The notes beneath the pieces were generated by a model. That model was not told the DNA's origin. It saw nothing but the letters and a program-made list of their open reading frames with translations, and ran no database searches. 64,000 bases of DNA. Source: Eumeta japonica. Taxonomy: Eukaryota; Arthropoda; Insecta; Lepidoptera; Psychidae. The stretch is taken from the NCBI GenBank assembly GCA_005406025.1, contig BGZK01000189.1, positions 310,001 through 374,000 on the forward strand. Reading direction: 5' to 3'. The position numbers and the translations under genes are program-made. The first letter of the stretch is position 1, and each line of letters starts with the position of its first letter. Shown here in pieces: positions 1 to 11,935 of the stretch.

Positions 1-76
1 TTGCTTGCTATTAAGAATAGCAAAAGTTTCTAACAACAAGCGTGTTTGCTTATCCATAGCGAAATCTTGATCTCTA

Positions 77-515
77 CGCTTATATACGGCAGTTAAATTA
101 GATATCGAAGAAGAAAAATGAACATAGAACCAATGCAATAGCGATGCGAAGTCTGTCTAGTACGTGTGGAATATCCTGGAAAGATGGACGTAGGAACAGT
201 GATGTCAGAGAACGGTGTAGCTTGAAAGAATATGTAGTGACTAAAACAGGGAAAAAAGTATGTAGCCATGATTTGGCCATCTGGAAAGGATCAATGGGAG
301 TAGATTGACAAAATAAATCAATAAAAGGAATGTGCATGATGTCGCTAGGGGTCGCCCTAGAAAATTCTATACAGACCACATGGGTAGTATATTAAAAGAA
401 GGCCAAATTTTAAGCGTCGGAAACCGACGAGCTTGCATGAAAATATTGACGGATGTCAATGAGGCGAGAGAGATGTGCAATGATATGGAATATATTTCCA
501 TAATTTTACATTATT
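77..515 (+). pseudogene. non-LTR retrotransposon 3' tail (copy 1 of 6)
   Basis: This is the C-terminal end of a non-LTR retrotransposon reverse-transcriptase polyprotein, broken by a stop and a frameshift. Reading from about 100, the codons give a stretch with CGISWKDGRRNSDVRERC, followed after ~30 bases by a degenerate region. The frame then changes and 332-515 gives GRPRKFYTDHMGSILKEGQI and RRACMKILTDVNEAREMC. Both are typical of the post-RT tail of an element abundant in moth genomes (family recognition is from memory). The upstream RT and endonuclease are absent, so this is a 5'-truncated insertion or is cut by the window edge. Related tails lie at 18,430-18,935, 31,078-31,182, 47,945-48,085, 54,660-54,742 and 61,141-61,268. 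It is not functional. Confidence 0.75.
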
Positions 516-1768
516 GACGAGCTTATGTTTACTACCTAATTTACACAATCAAAAATGTCATGTAAGTAATTTTCAATGGAATTTGTACAAAATTTAGCTT
601 TTTACTGCTACAAGTACATTTTATAATACTGGTAAGGGGGACACTCGACTCCAACAAAAATTGGTGCTTCCAAATTTTAATATTACGTTAACGGATCTCT
701 AAATAAAAAAATGGTTTTCGTAGACTAGCAACGTCTTTGATCCAACGATACCCTCCACCACAAAATAGACAAGAAATAAAATCGTCCCCACTTTACGTGC
801 AGAAGGGGTGTTCTCTACAAACATTTCTTTTCTCAAGATTTTACTCTACCTCTTTGTCGGCGTCATTAATATGTATTGTATATCCATACCAAATTACAGC
901 TTTCTAGGGCTAAGAGCCTCTGAGTTAAGCCGCAGACAAACAGACAGACATCGCTAAACTATAAGAATTCCTTGTTCACTATAGAACTCTGAAGAAGGCA
1001 TTTTATGTAATCATAAATGATGTATTCGTTTGATTACAGACAGATACACGGACATTATTAGAATATGATTTCCAAATATGGAGCATCTATTTTATGTCTT
1101 TAGAATCAATAGAGAAGGTACAATGTAGAGCAAACGGTTATATCCCTTAAAAACAAGTCGTATGAAGAGCGTCGACATGAACTTGAATACAATTGAACAG
1201 CTCATAAAAGGAGATCTCATAGGAAAACTTTAAATCCTTCATGGACTTTACAATATTGATTATATTCAAGGTAAGTCAAAATCATTATTTAAGAAGGCAC
1301 TACAAAAAAAACTATCCAAACCTCCTATGTTCTAACAGCCCAAGAATAAATTTTTTTGCCTAATTGTATGCTCAAGGATTGCGTTATTTTCTTAAGCGAT
1401 GGATGATTTTTTGTCTAGGATACGTTTACATTGCCGTATTGTCCACTAAAAGGCGAGGTTAAAATAACATCTAAAAGCAGAGTTAAAGTTTATAGCTATC
1501 CACGATATTAGTTAAATCTTAAGGGGGCTATATTCTCACGTGGTCAACTTCGTAAACGCCAAATTTTCTCTATACAGGTACACACTCACATAATTGTAGA
1601 TGGTTCCGCCTCTTAGCCACTGCCCGCCCTTGAAGTTTTATGCTGGATCCACATGTCTGCAGCTTACCACGCACTACAAATCTATACAAACGTTTGGCTT
1701 CATTTTGGGAATAAAGCATTACTATCCACACGCTTGAGAACGCGTTAGTGTGTTCTGAAGAGGCAAGC
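516..1768. other. AT-rich spacer, no gene seen
   Basis: No coding signal, RNA gene or recognised element was found. The segment just before 1,769 probably includes the 5' terminal region of the Harbinger element, but I could not fix its terminal inverted repeat. Confidence 0.4.
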
Positions 1769-2431
1769 ATGGCGGACATCGAGGTTGTTGTGTCGGCAAT
1801 TACATTTGGCTTAAGTTATTTTATTCTTAATAGAAGAAAACACGTGGGAGAACACAAAAAATACGGCAAAAAGATTGTGGATGTTAAATATTCATAAAAA
1901 CCGTACCAAATTAAGTAATTATGAAATTAGGTACTTTATAAATAATTATATTAAACTTATGTACGTACTTATTTTTTTAACAATTGTTAGAGATAAGTAT
2001 GTAGTTTCATATGTGTGTATTTATTTCAAAATACTTAGGTACCTACTTATTATTTTTTAAATAGTGCTATGTTTCTGGATTTTTTATTTCATTGCTGGAA
2101 ATTATATATGTAAAAGAAAATTTTAATGAAATTCTTTAAGAACCATCCGGAAAATTTGCTAACTTCTGCGGGATGAGCTATAATGATTTTGAATTTTTGC
2201 TAAATGCTTTTCACCTATGATTTCAGAGAAAGATACAGACTTTAGAGGAGCTATATCAGCTAAATATCGTATGGCAATAATATTAAGATAACTGGTAATA
2301 TAATAATATTAAGGCAACTGGTAATAGATACAAAAGTCTACGCTACTTGTAAAGTATTTACCCAGATTATATCAGAAATTATACCCGAAGTGTGCAAAGC
2401 TATTAATGAAGTTCTAAAAGATGAAATTAAA

Positions 2432-3359
2432 GTAAAGTAAAATATGTTTAATATTTAGAAAAAAATGTTTATTTATTAGTTACACAATTCCAAAAAAAAT
2501 GTTTAATATACTAGATTATTAATCAGTGCTCCAATCCATTTATTCAATTGTTATTATACTGCTCATAATCACCGAATGATGCGTTAATTATATTTTGGCT
2601 TGGAAGTATGACTGTATTATTGGATATTATAATTAATCTTTGGTATGAGAAGTTTGATTCATTGGAATAAATAATTATGTTGTCATTAATATTTCGAGGC
2701 GTCGGTGTTGGTAATGGTATGGAGGTTCTTTCAAAATTTGAAACGCCATTCGTCATCAATGGACCATGGTGTGACGTGGAATAAGGTTTATAAAATGACG
2801 AGTAAGCACGTGGATGTCGGTTTGCTAATATGTATCTACTTGACGCTGATGATGGTCATGAAGAGAAAAAAATAATTAGGGGATAGTATTTCTCGCAAAA
2901 ATTACCTTTGTTTAATTATCTTGATGAATATATCATCTATTTCGTACATTACTAACTTCCTATCGTCTTTAAAGAGTACTCTAATCTTTTTGGCTAAAAT
3001 CTTGCCATACAAATCACATTCGTCTTCAGTATCTGCATTTTAAGGTTTTGGTCAATGTTGACTAAGTACATTTGTTAATTGACCAAAATCTGTGGCCATC
3101 TGTTTTTCAGCTAAGACTGAAGCAGGTTGACGATGAGAATTGTCCGTGATTCTTTTTGTAGAAGAGACCGTAGCTGCAGAAGGTGAGGGACTCGACAAAC
3201 TGTTATCGTTTTCTGTTTCTTTAGCTTCATTAAGCATTGCTGTACAGATGCTGTTGATGTTCTTGGTTGCTCAAGAATTCGATTTTTTTATTAGAAACTT
3301 AATGACACGAAAAAAAATATTTTTAAATATTATTTTAACAGGATATTCCATTATTTCAG
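2432..3359 (+). other. probable intron of the Harbinger transposase
   Basis: The transposase similarity stops exactly at an AAA codon (2,429-2,431) followed by GTAAAGT, a good splice donor. It resumes in phase 0 at ATG CTC TCT GCG right after TTATTTCAG (acceptor AG at 3,358-3,359). Joining the two gives EIK followed by MLSAAEDW, which fits the expected spacing of HARBI1-like proteins. The 928-bp interval also holds antisense coding remains of a second protein, so an insertion that happened to land here is the alternative. Confidence 0.5.
2535..3237 (-). pseudogene. Harbinger second ORF relic (MADF/BESS-type DNA-binding partner)
   Basis: PIF/Harbinger elements usually encode, besides the nuclease, a Myb/SANT- or MADF-type DNA-binding partner. 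On the minus strand, 3,237 down to 3,052 encodes a Ser-rich linker beginning MLNEAKETENDNSLSS. After two stops, about 3,010-2,905 gives LYGKILAKKIRVLFKDDRKL followed by VMYEIDDIF. This has the pattern of a BESS motif, a short helical protein-interaction module. A Thr/Pro/Asn-rich tail follows at 2,759-2,544. The expected MADF domain upstream is not convincingly present; only a possible FFRVIKFLIKKSN fragment lies near 3,290. The gene is antisense and lies inside the presumed transposase intron. It carries in-frame stops and is dead. Confidence 0.55.
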
Positions 3360-4160
3360 ATGCTCTCTGCGGCCGAAGATTGGATTAATATAGAAAAAGT
3401 ATTCTGAAGCTAATTTCCACATTACATTGGTTAGATTCATGGCAAACATATAGTTATAGAGAGCCCACGTCATAGCGGTAGTGAATTTACAACTCTAAAA
3501 AAACTTTTAGTATAGTTTTTTTGGCATTGGTCGACAGTAACTACAAGTTTATATTCGTCAACATAGGATGTCAAAGGAGAATTAGCAATGGGGGTGTTTT
3601 AAACAATTACGTAAAACGTAAAAAAACTCCAGAAAAGAAATGAACTTTCCCGCGCCATGCCCACTTCCCGAAAGGAAAAACACAATAAAAGTACCATACG
3701 TGCTTTTAGCCGACGGCGCTTTTGCTCTCAGTACACATGTTATGAAGCCGTGCCCTGGAAATCATGAGATTGGATCCCCAAAAAGAATATTTAATCAACA
3801 TTTAAGTAGAGTCCGGGTTGTAGTGGAGAAAATACATTTAGTATTTTAGCTTCAGTATTTGAAATTTTTCGAAGACCTATTAATTTAAAACTTGAGACTG
3901 TAAAAGAATTTACTATGACATGTGTGCTACTATATCCTTTCTCAGAAAGGGTGAAATTTCTTCAGAAATGTATACTCCCTCAGAGATGTTGGATGTATAC
4001 GACAGTAATGGCAATCTTGTAACACCTGGCGCATGGCGGAATGTAAATGATGCAATACAATAATGCAATACAAAATCTGCCACGTGTACCTCGGAGACCA
4101 CCTCTTAATGCTGTCAAGATCAGGGACGAATTCACTGCATATTTTTGTAGGAGTACAAAT

Positions 4161-5219
4161 AATTTATTGATATGAAGTTACTTGTAGGTACCTATATCAC
4201 TCTTGATTACTTGACTTTAAGTAACTTACCTACTGTAAACCATGTAGACCACAGCTAGATGTAATACAATCTGTCGAAATTCTCCATTGCATTTTAAGCT
4301 TTATTATATATAAGTAGAGTTTAGTATTTTAATATAAGAAAGTGCAGCTTGTATACTTTAGCGATTAGTCCAATGTACTTACCTAACTTGTAACTTAATT
4401 TGAAAGCATATATATACTCAATATTATTGATACGCACTGTAAAAATATTACTGTAAATAAACAAATGTAAGTAATTCCTAAGTTTTAAAGTATATGTTTT
4501 ACTTACCGTTTCTGAGTTTAAGACCAACTTCACGGTATATATCGGTAGAAGAAACAATTCCATTAGTTGATAAGCAAACCAGGTCGGTTAATAAACATTT
4601 TCGATTCCTGACGAAAATTGATTATTTCTGTCATTATCATTATTACTTACTGCATATATTAGTACCTATGTACAAAATTAAAGACATTTGGTTTTTAAAA
4701 AGTAAAACTAATTACACAATTATAATATCTACATATACCTACACTGCCAGACAAAACGATTGCATGCAAAATGGACCTCTAATATAGATAATTAGTAATT
4801 ATTTTTTAAAAAACTGATTTTTACACAAAAATGACTTATAATGGCCAAAATATGATACATAAACTATCCTATTTACGATTAAATGACAATTTGAAACAGA
4901 AGAATTGTGTTTTGAAATTATACACTTGCTAACCAAATAAGACAAGTTAATCTGAACTGAGTACTTATAAAGTAAACGTACCTGCGTCAGAACGAATACA
5001 TTCTTGTTTCTTTTTTAAATGCTTTCTGAACGTGACCATTAGAATTTCTTTTTGGTTTTCAATTCCTTTATTGGTTTATTGAATAATTTATTAATATGAC
5101 TTCATTTTTGCTACTTTTTTTTATCCTTGTGATCACTATTGCTCGGGTCCCAAATGCATGTCTCTCTCTGCTAACATCCCAGGAAACTTAAGACGTCTTC
5201 ATTTGACCAGTCGCTCATT
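4161..5219. other. AT-rich spacer, no gene seen
   Basis: Very AT-rich DNA with GTAGGTACCTA-type words and no coding signal. It may contain the 3' non-coding part of the Harbinger element. Confidence 0.4.
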
Positions 5220-5470
5220 TTTCACATAAGAAGCACGTACGACTGTTCGTCAACAGTGCACAAACATGTGTACGCGTCGCAAGCGCTTGTGGCAAATTCC
5301 CTTTGATTTGTGACGAAAAAACCGACACTCGACGTATCGGTTACAAGCGCTTGCAAGCCTACACAAGCTAAGCCAAACATTCTATCCACACGTCTTAGTT
5401 TGTAAAGACTTGTTGAGATTTGCCAAGCGTACAGACGAGGTATTACGTTTTCCATTGACTAATTTGACAT
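5220..5470. repeat. segment with repeated CAAGCGCTTG palindromes
   Basis: The palindrome CAAGCGCTTG occurs at 5,280-5,289 and again at 5,344-5,353, with a partial copy near 5,425. The word TATCCACACG at about 5,388 also occurs at about 1,726, just before the Harbinger start. Short subterminal repeats like these are common near DNA-transposon ends, so this may mark the distal end of the Harbinger element. That is inference. The minus-strand 77-codon frame here is not recognised. Confidence 0.3.
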
Positions 5471-5841
5471 AATTGTCTTTCGTTCACGAACGGAGGTTAG
5501 TGGCCAGTGCCATTTGTATTATTTTATATAAATGAAACAGTGAAGTTATCATCATATTGTTGATTGAACATATTAATATTGAACTTATATTATAAGTCGG
5601 AAATCGACAAAATATTGAGAGAAACAACTAAAGAAATTGCCATAATGTACAAATTTTTTAGGTTAGATACATCATCGATTTTATTGAAAACATCATCACA
5701 TTCCTATTGGAGAATTTCTATTATATATAAATCTACATTTATCAATTAAATTGTCTGTCTATGATTTCAAAACAGTTACTTTTTTTCTAAGTCCGTACGG
5801 TTATCTATATGTATCAAGTATCCAAATTATCCTTTTGAAAT

Positions 5842-6143
5842 AATTTGTCTGCGTGTCTATTTGTTTGTCCGAGTATCTACAGAACGACAGAACTGATCAT
5901 GTGAGATTTTCAGTGGAAGGTAGAGGAGCATATTGGGCGATATTCCCCTGACATATTTAGGATTCCTGCATGAAAATTGAAAAACACTGAATAAAAATAA
6001 CAGAATTTAATCAAGGTGGTGAAAGTGAAAGGTAGAACCGAGATCGGGGCCAGAATCGGAATGTCAAAATCGAGGACGAAAAGTGGAATCAGCATCATGA
6101 TGGACACGTGTCAACAGTTGTTATTAATGATGTAAGAATTCAT
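5842..6143 (-). repeat. composite dispersed repeat E (copy 1)
   Basis: On the minus strand the order is a block around ACACGTGTCCATCATGATG, then a run of degenerate ~6-bp units of the CCGATC/CCGGTC type (6,010-6,080 on the plus strand), then a block resembling TCCACTGAAAATCTCA and ending in a CGGACAAAC-like word. The same order is found on the plus strand at 10,241-10,572 and 11,936-12,231. No coding capacity; probably a non-autonomous element. Confidence 0.6.
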
Positions 6144-7319
6144 TCAGGTCCACACGGGCTGAATCGTGGAGAAAGCTATTTACAATAGTTATCGATGGGT
6201 TTTAGCATTCCTGAGAATCAATAAGATTTAAGAAGAATAATCACATTTTAATAAATTTCAATATATGAAATTAAATTACAACTCAATAAAAAAGTATAAA
6301 GATAGCTTGAAATCAATAGAAACATATACGATATATTTTAGGGATCCGTAAGAATAAATAAGAATCTTTATGCTTTAGTGATTTTCCTAAAATTTAGTAT
6401 GGGCACAGTTAAAAGTTAAAGCAAGGATATACGAACTTTTTTAAGGTTCCGTGATTATAACTTAACATCCTTGTAGTTTTACTAATTTCAATAAAATCTA
6501 GTACGGAGATAGAAGTCAACGGAAGAACATACAAATAAATAATATAAAGACAAATAATAAGATAATAAAAAGATAAACATTCAATATACGGAATCCTTTC
6601 CAAGCGAGTTGAACTCACACCTTTGTAATTTAAGGATTAATTACTATTATAGAATAAAAATAGCATTCAAATCATAGCATGATTAAATAAATTGACTCAT
6701 TTGGCTTACCCATAGCCAAATGTCGAATTTATATATCAAACGGTTCTAGATTAAATATCTGTTATAAACAGACGGAAGTAGCTGCGGTGAGATTGTTCTC
6801 TTGAACAGTCGGTATTGCCGAAAAAGATCCTTCTAGGTAATTACTGCATATTGAAATTCCGGATCCTGTCCTTGTTGACGAAAATGTGTACCACGATAGA
6901 TGAAAATCAAGTAAACAGATTGTAATCAGCCAACATTTTAGATTTACACCGAACGTTATCTTTCATTAGTTTTTTTCTTTATGGAAGAATTTGTTGAATA
7001 CAGTCTCTGGCTTCAACAAAAATATGTACCATAACATTTTATTCGAAAGCCATCTTTGCTTATGTTGGTTTAATGCAAATTTAAATTGGAAAAATACTCG
7101 AAAAGGTAAAATGTTTTGAATATGAAAAAACTACCAATACGTAATGTACTAACATATCTAAATAAATACAATAAAAAATCATAACTGAATATTCTAATAA
7201 ATGTATTTTACAACTAACTTTCCATCAGCGGGACACCCACATGGACGAAGCATATCTCGCTTATACTCATTATTGCGTAGGTGTGGGCTTAATTTATGTT
7301 TTTTTTTTTTGAAAACCTA
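6144..7319. other. AT-rich spacer, no gene seen
   Basis: No coding sequence, RNA gene or clear repeat recognised. One phrase near 7,225-7,260 resembles decayed moth repeat ends, without enough support to call. Confidence 0.35.
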
Positions 7320-8282
7320 ATATTCTGATATTATGCTCTGTAATTAAGAGTAATACATGCCCGCCTTCAAGATGTAAGTTATCTCTGTAAATGTCATAAA
7401 TGTATTCAGGTATTCGGTCATGAAAATATATCAAATATTAGAGATACTTCTTATTCCTTTGAACCTTTGCCCGTGACTCTGTCCTCGCAACGTGGTTTAT
7501 TTTAGTAGTAACTATCACATCACTGCTTTGACAGATGCTCTTTTACCACATGTAGTTCCCCCTTGTTCTCACTCTTGCTCTTGACTTATTCCAGTCTCGT
7601 TTCATTCTTAATTAAACTGAATCACAATGATTTTTAATATTTCTTTCAGAAAAAATTGAATGTTCCAACACAGTTAGTGGAATTGTAAATTTTAGCAAAT
7701 TTCACTGAATTTTGAACTAAGGAACCCTAAAAATAGTGTAAGCTACATTTTTGTCTTGGCTTAAGCTGTTACAAGCCAAATTTCATTGAAATCGCTCAAA
7801 TTATAAGGGTATTATCAATTTCATCTAGCATAATCATGGAACTATAAGTCACTGTAAGTACTCTGTCTGTGTTAATAAAAATGATTTGTGCAACTGTGAA
7901 CAAAATTGGTAAAATAATAAGGGTTTTTAATTCTTCTCATGAAACCCTAAAAATGTACTATACATCCTTTTAATGTTTCTCAGCTACCTCCCTAGTAAAA
8001 TGTATCTAAACCCGTAAAACTATAAGGTTTCATAGTAATCCTTACAGAACCCTAAAAAATGTATCATATATCCTTTCACTCGTTTTTAGCTATCTTCCAA
8101 CTGCATCCTGTTGAATTCAGTTAGACTATAAGGGTTCATAGTGATTTTCACAGAACCCTAAAAATATATCCTATATGTTTTTATTAATTTAATAGCTAAC
8201 TCCATACTAAAGTTTATCTAAATTAGTAAAACTATAAAGGTTTTAGTACTCCAAACGGAATTTTAAAAATGTATAGTATACA
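7320..8282 (+). repeat. dispersed repeat C (copy 1) with ~106-bp tandem monomers
   Basis: The word AGAACCCTAAAAA or a close variant recurs at 7,721, 7,941, 8,045, 8,151 and 8,256. The last four are 104-106 bp apart and the first is two periods away. Between them come a TGTAT...ATCCTTT block, an AGCTA block, and GTAAAACTATAAGG near each unit's end. The upstream part (7,320-7,650, with TAGTAGTAACTATC) is paralogous to 34,650-35,000, which also leads into the same array. It is a tandem array inside a dispersed element. Not coding. Confidence 0.7.
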
Positions 8283-8409
8283 ACATGGAAATGATCATGC
8301 GCCTTTTTGCAAATATTTATAATCTCCTCCTTCTTTGAAACAATCAAACTAAACCAAACAACCGAAATAACTACAACAAAAAAACATAATTGAAAGTAGG
8401 CTTTTATAA

Positions 8410-9952
8410 AAATAGTACAGAGAAAGCCCTACGAAACACTCGGGCTGACGGACCCGAGCGCTCACGTGCCGAGCGCCGCGTGCCCCACGCCGCACCCGAG
8501 CACGTGACGAACGGGCTATGCGATGTATTATTTTTAAAGAATTTACCTAGTCACTTACCTACAAATGACACTCGATATTGTCAGTGATGTAAAAGTCGCC
8601 GACGGTGTTATTAAATTAGTCTCTGATTTTCCACGTGTTCCATTCAAATCTAAACAAACAAGCAGTCGTTTTATGTTTTATTCATGAATCCTTTTGAAAA
8701 GCTTCTTTCGTTGTCTTTTTTCACGCACTTGTTCAAAAGCGGGTAATATGCGTGAGCGCACTTCTTCTTTTGTCTCACACTCTCGTTCGAATACTATTCC
8801 TTTTATGTACTCCTAAAGAATAATAATCCATAGAAATGAGGTCTGGAGAGAGTGGTGACCATCATTGAGGTCCATGTCCGACTCAATTTTCGCCAAACAC
8901 TTCGTTAAGGCGGCTCGTTGAAGTGTTATAGGGTTCAGCTCCGTTATGTTGATACCACGTATCTCGTAGTGTAGCAAGAAGCAAATCTGGGTACTCACAT
9001 ACATGGGTATTTACAATATCTAAATATTTTTGGCCTATTAAATTGCCATCAATAAAAACGAGACTAATTAAATTATCACTTAATATTGCGGCCCATATAT
9101 TTATTTTCCAGCGATATTGATGCCCAATTTGACATACGGCCCTTGAGTTTATATGAGCCACTACATGAACAACTCGTTTGTTCCACATTACATTTTCTGT
9201 ATGAAACGCGAAAGCGTCTGCCCGCTTGCCTGCTACTTGCTGTCGGAAAATGCGTAAAAATCTCAATATTCGTTCTTCTACATGTGAAGAGATTTCAGAT
9301 GTACGACTACCACTGTGTCGCCTTGGGAAGTTTGTGGCACTATAGGCAAATAATTATGTAGACGACAAACAGCACTCAGTGTTACTCATGGACTCGTAGA
9401 TTGTTGACTGTTAGGGTAAGTTTTTACTATAAAGCTATAAAGCCGCAGAGATGTGACCTCAACAAACTCTCCAACAATAAATCATATTTGCATTTTCGAT
9501 AGCAGTGACAGACATTGTTATTAAACATTTCAATATTAATCACACACAATCTTAGTTTCAAAAACGTCAGTATCGTAAACGTAACACTTTATAACAAAAT
9601 ACTTAAACGTCTAAATTCATACGACCGGTCGTTAACGACGCGATTAACCGCGCGGTCACGAGCATACCCACGTCGGACTTGGTAGGCGCTGAACGCACAC
9701 GCACACAAACTGCATGGCGGGCGTCAGCAAGCGCTGCTGCGAGGTGATGGCGGCTTGAGCGGGCGCATATGGGGCGCATAGTGTTACTAATCATCACACT
9801 AGGGCTTGTACCCGGTACATTACACGTTTACTTTCTGAGCTATTTTTATCTGAAATGGCTACTTCAATGATTTCTTTGGCAAACTTGTTCTAAAAAAGAA
9901 GGAAATTATGAATATTTGCGGAAAGACGCATGATGAATTCCATACGGTATGC
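8410..9952 (+). repeat. dispersed repeat A/B, filled copy A
   Basis: This matches 51,780-52,386 in order. Shared blocks include CACGTGACGAACGGGCTAT (8,501), TTACCTAGTCACTTACCTAC, GACTCGTAGATTGTTGACTG (9,391), ACAATAAATCAT, AACTTGTTCTAAAAAAGAAG (9,879) and TTCCATACGGTAT at the right end. Copy A differs by carrying a transposon fragment of about 707 bp (8,634-9,340) that is missing from copy B. It also has an extra GC-rich block at 9,610-9,790. Not coding itself. Confidence 0.75.
8634..9340 (-). mobile_element. Tc1/mariner-superfamily transposase relic nested in repeat A
   Basis: The minus-strand frame 9,266-8,883 encodes the catalytic half of a Tc1/mariner (IS630-type, DDE_3) transposase. Recognisable parts are HQYRWKINIWAAILSDNL, GNLIGQKYLDIV, then DTWYQHNGAEPY, where family members normally have QHDGAPPH, so the second catalytic Asp is now Asn. 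After a frameshift, about 8,885-8,815 gives WIGHGPQW and SPDLISMDYYSLG with the third Asp kept. Upstream (9,340-9,266) lies an HTH-like piece containing SSHVEERILRF, fused directly to the catalytic part, so the central region is deleted. Boundaries come from comparison with the empty copy at 51,780-52,386. Inactive. Confidence 0.7.
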
Positions 9953-10200
9953 TTTTATAGATTTTACAGTTAACTCTATTGTCACGGAACCCTAAAAGTG
10001 TATCGTATATTTTTTCACTCGTCTACCTTGCTAATGAAGTTTATCTAAATCAGTAAAACTATAACGGCTCATAATGATTTTCGTCCTGAAAAGGTAGCGT
10101 ATATCCTTTCTTTAATGTATTCATACTAAACATTATTTAAATTGTCGAAGTTTTTACTAATCTTCGACGGAACCCTAAAAATGAAACACTTGATCATTTT
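9953..10200 (+). repeat. short array of the ~106-bp monomer (repeat C type)
   Basis: Units resembling repeat C start with ACGGAACCCTAAAA at about 9,986 and 10,171. A decayed unit lies between them (about 10,087, CCTGAAAAGGTAGCGTATATCC). GTAAAACTATAACGG at about 10,050 matches the monomer end. It lies immediately right of repeat A. Confidence 0.55.
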
Positions 10201-10240
10201 TGTTATCGACGGCTTTCACACAAAGCTTCATATGTGTTGA

Positions 10241-10572
10241 TATAGAATGAATTCCTACAACATTTATATCAACTAATGACACGTTTCCATCATGATACCG
10301 ATCCCTTCAGCCCCGATTTGGATCCCAAAACCGGTCCTGTTCTTGATCTTTACCTCAGTTTCAACTTTCTCATTCACTTTCGATTCTGATGAATTTTGTA
10401 ATTTTGAAGTCTTTTTCAATTTTTACGTAGGTAGGTACCCTAAATAATTCTGAAATAAAAAATACCTTAAAAGTAGGTGCATAAGCTTCATATAATAGGA
10501 GTGAAAGTCGTATCGTGATTGGTTCAGGCATTTCGAAGATGCTCCGCACAAACAGTCAGATAGACAGACAAA
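10241..10572 (+). repeat. composite dispersed repeat E (copy 2)
   Basis: Begins GAATTCCTACA, then AATGACACGTTTCCATCATG, a ~6-bp-period run (GATCCC, CCGATT, CCGGTC) at 10,298-10,420, a GTAGGTAGGTACC word at 10,428, and ends near the ACAGTCAGATAGACAGACA word. Same order as copies at 5,842 (inverted) and 11,936. Confidence 0.6.
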
Positions 10573-11935
10573 ATATTTAAAATTATTATTTGCTTTCATA
10601 AACCTTCTAATAAATACGAACATATCGAAAAAAGAAATCAGAAAAATCGGTTCAGCCATTCTTAAATGATGATATCGCATAAAAACGGAATTAATTGTAC
10701 TTTTATTAACAGAGATAAATCAAAATACGTATTACATCACAATAAAAATATGTATTTGAATACAATATTTCTAAGTAAACAATGTCATATATGAAAACTT
10801 TGAGATACGAAAGGAAATAATTTCACTATTTTCATTTACTTATATGTAGAAAACGCGGTGGCTTTATAGTGCACGTTGTTATTATTAGTTTTAGTGAAAA
10901 ATGTAACACTAAACACTTGGATTTGTTTCCTCTATTGCAAACGCGAAACTTCTTTTTAAGCATATTGGTGAGCTTGACGTATTCGAATAAAAAATCTAAA
11001 GCAATACACTTTTGTGAATTCGTAGAACATCTTTTCCATATCAAATTGTGAAATTCGTTCATTGCATTAATTTATCACGGAGTACGTATTATTGACAACC
11101 GCGCACATTATTCTATGCATTTTTGATCACGTGACTTAAATACCCCTTAAGTAGTAATATATTTAATAATGCCACTTTAGACACTTATTGGGTCAGAATA
11201 TGTTGACGGGTAATATTAAAAAGTTGCTAAATGAAAACAGTTATTTTTACTTTGTATTTACACATACGTATTCATCGTGCCAGTTTCCTTGATGATTTTA
11301 TTTTATTATAATTTATGGTTGTATAATAAATGCTTCTGTTATTTATTTATGAACAGTATCAATTAATTAATCGCAACCCTTCTTATATCAAATCTAACAA
11401 ATTTTTCTGGACGCGAGCGTCTCGACTGATTCGTTTCTGTGTAAATTAAAATTTAAATCAGACTGCGGACCTGAACCGATTCGGAGAATCTCCATTTACA
11501 TTCATCAATCAGCGAAGTTGATCACGAGAAAATCAAAGGAGCTTATTGGGTGACAATAAAAAGCGTAATATTGTACAGCTGCGAAATTTGTACCCATTAC
11601 GTGATCAGATATTGAATCTCAATATATTAGCTGTTCATTCTTTCAAAAAAATTATCACGTACTACGTGATAATATGTGAATTATTTTGATTTGCCATGAA
11701 TAAGTACAAAACTTTATTTTATTACACATAATGTGTAAATAATTGATATTTATGAGTGGCTGAAAAATCACTTTTTGCTGTGATTAATTAGAAATGTCAA
11801 CAAATTTGTTAATAAAAGTTAATAAAAAAAAGGAAGTAGATAAATGGATGTTTTTAAAATTTATTAGGTATATTCTGAGAAATATTAACATTTATTTTTT
11901 ATTAGCTTTCGCTTGAGGCTGCGCTCGCGTATAAT
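10573..11935. other. AT-rich spacer, no gene seen
   Basis: No recognised gene or element. The short frames on both strands at 10,832-11,062 overlap each other in AT-rich DNA and look like chance. Confidence 0.4.

Larger units (their letters stand above)
1769..4160 (+). mobile_element. PIF/Harbinger DNA transposon relic (transposase on +)
   Basis: This is a decayed PIF/Harbinger element, whose transposase is a HARBI1-like DDE nuclease. A possible start at 1,769 opens MADIEVVVSAITFG. A piece WMLNIHKNRTKLSNYE follows at 1,875. The HTH/N-terminal part is at 2,130-2,431, with FANFCGMSYNDFEFLLN, ISEKDTDFRGAISAKYRM and EIIPEVCKAINEVLKDEIK. After a gap the catalytic part resumes at 3,360: AEDWINIEKVF, IHGKHIVIESPRHSGSEF (first catalytic Asp of GAIDGKH is now His), then VDSNYKFIF. 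A piece with VPYVLLADGAFALSTHVMKP (second Asp region) is at 3,640, and LPRVPRRPPLNAVKIRDEF ends the protein near 4,140. Stops and frameshifts throughout make it inactive. The ends (TIR, TWA duplication) were not located. Confidence 0.85.

Noticed and set aside
5222..5455. 77-codon minus-strand frame as a MADF domain for the Harbinger second ORF
   Set aside because: The sequence lacks the MADF Trp/Leu pattern and lies too far from the BESS remains; the CAAGCGCTTG palindromes suggest non-coding terminal DNA.
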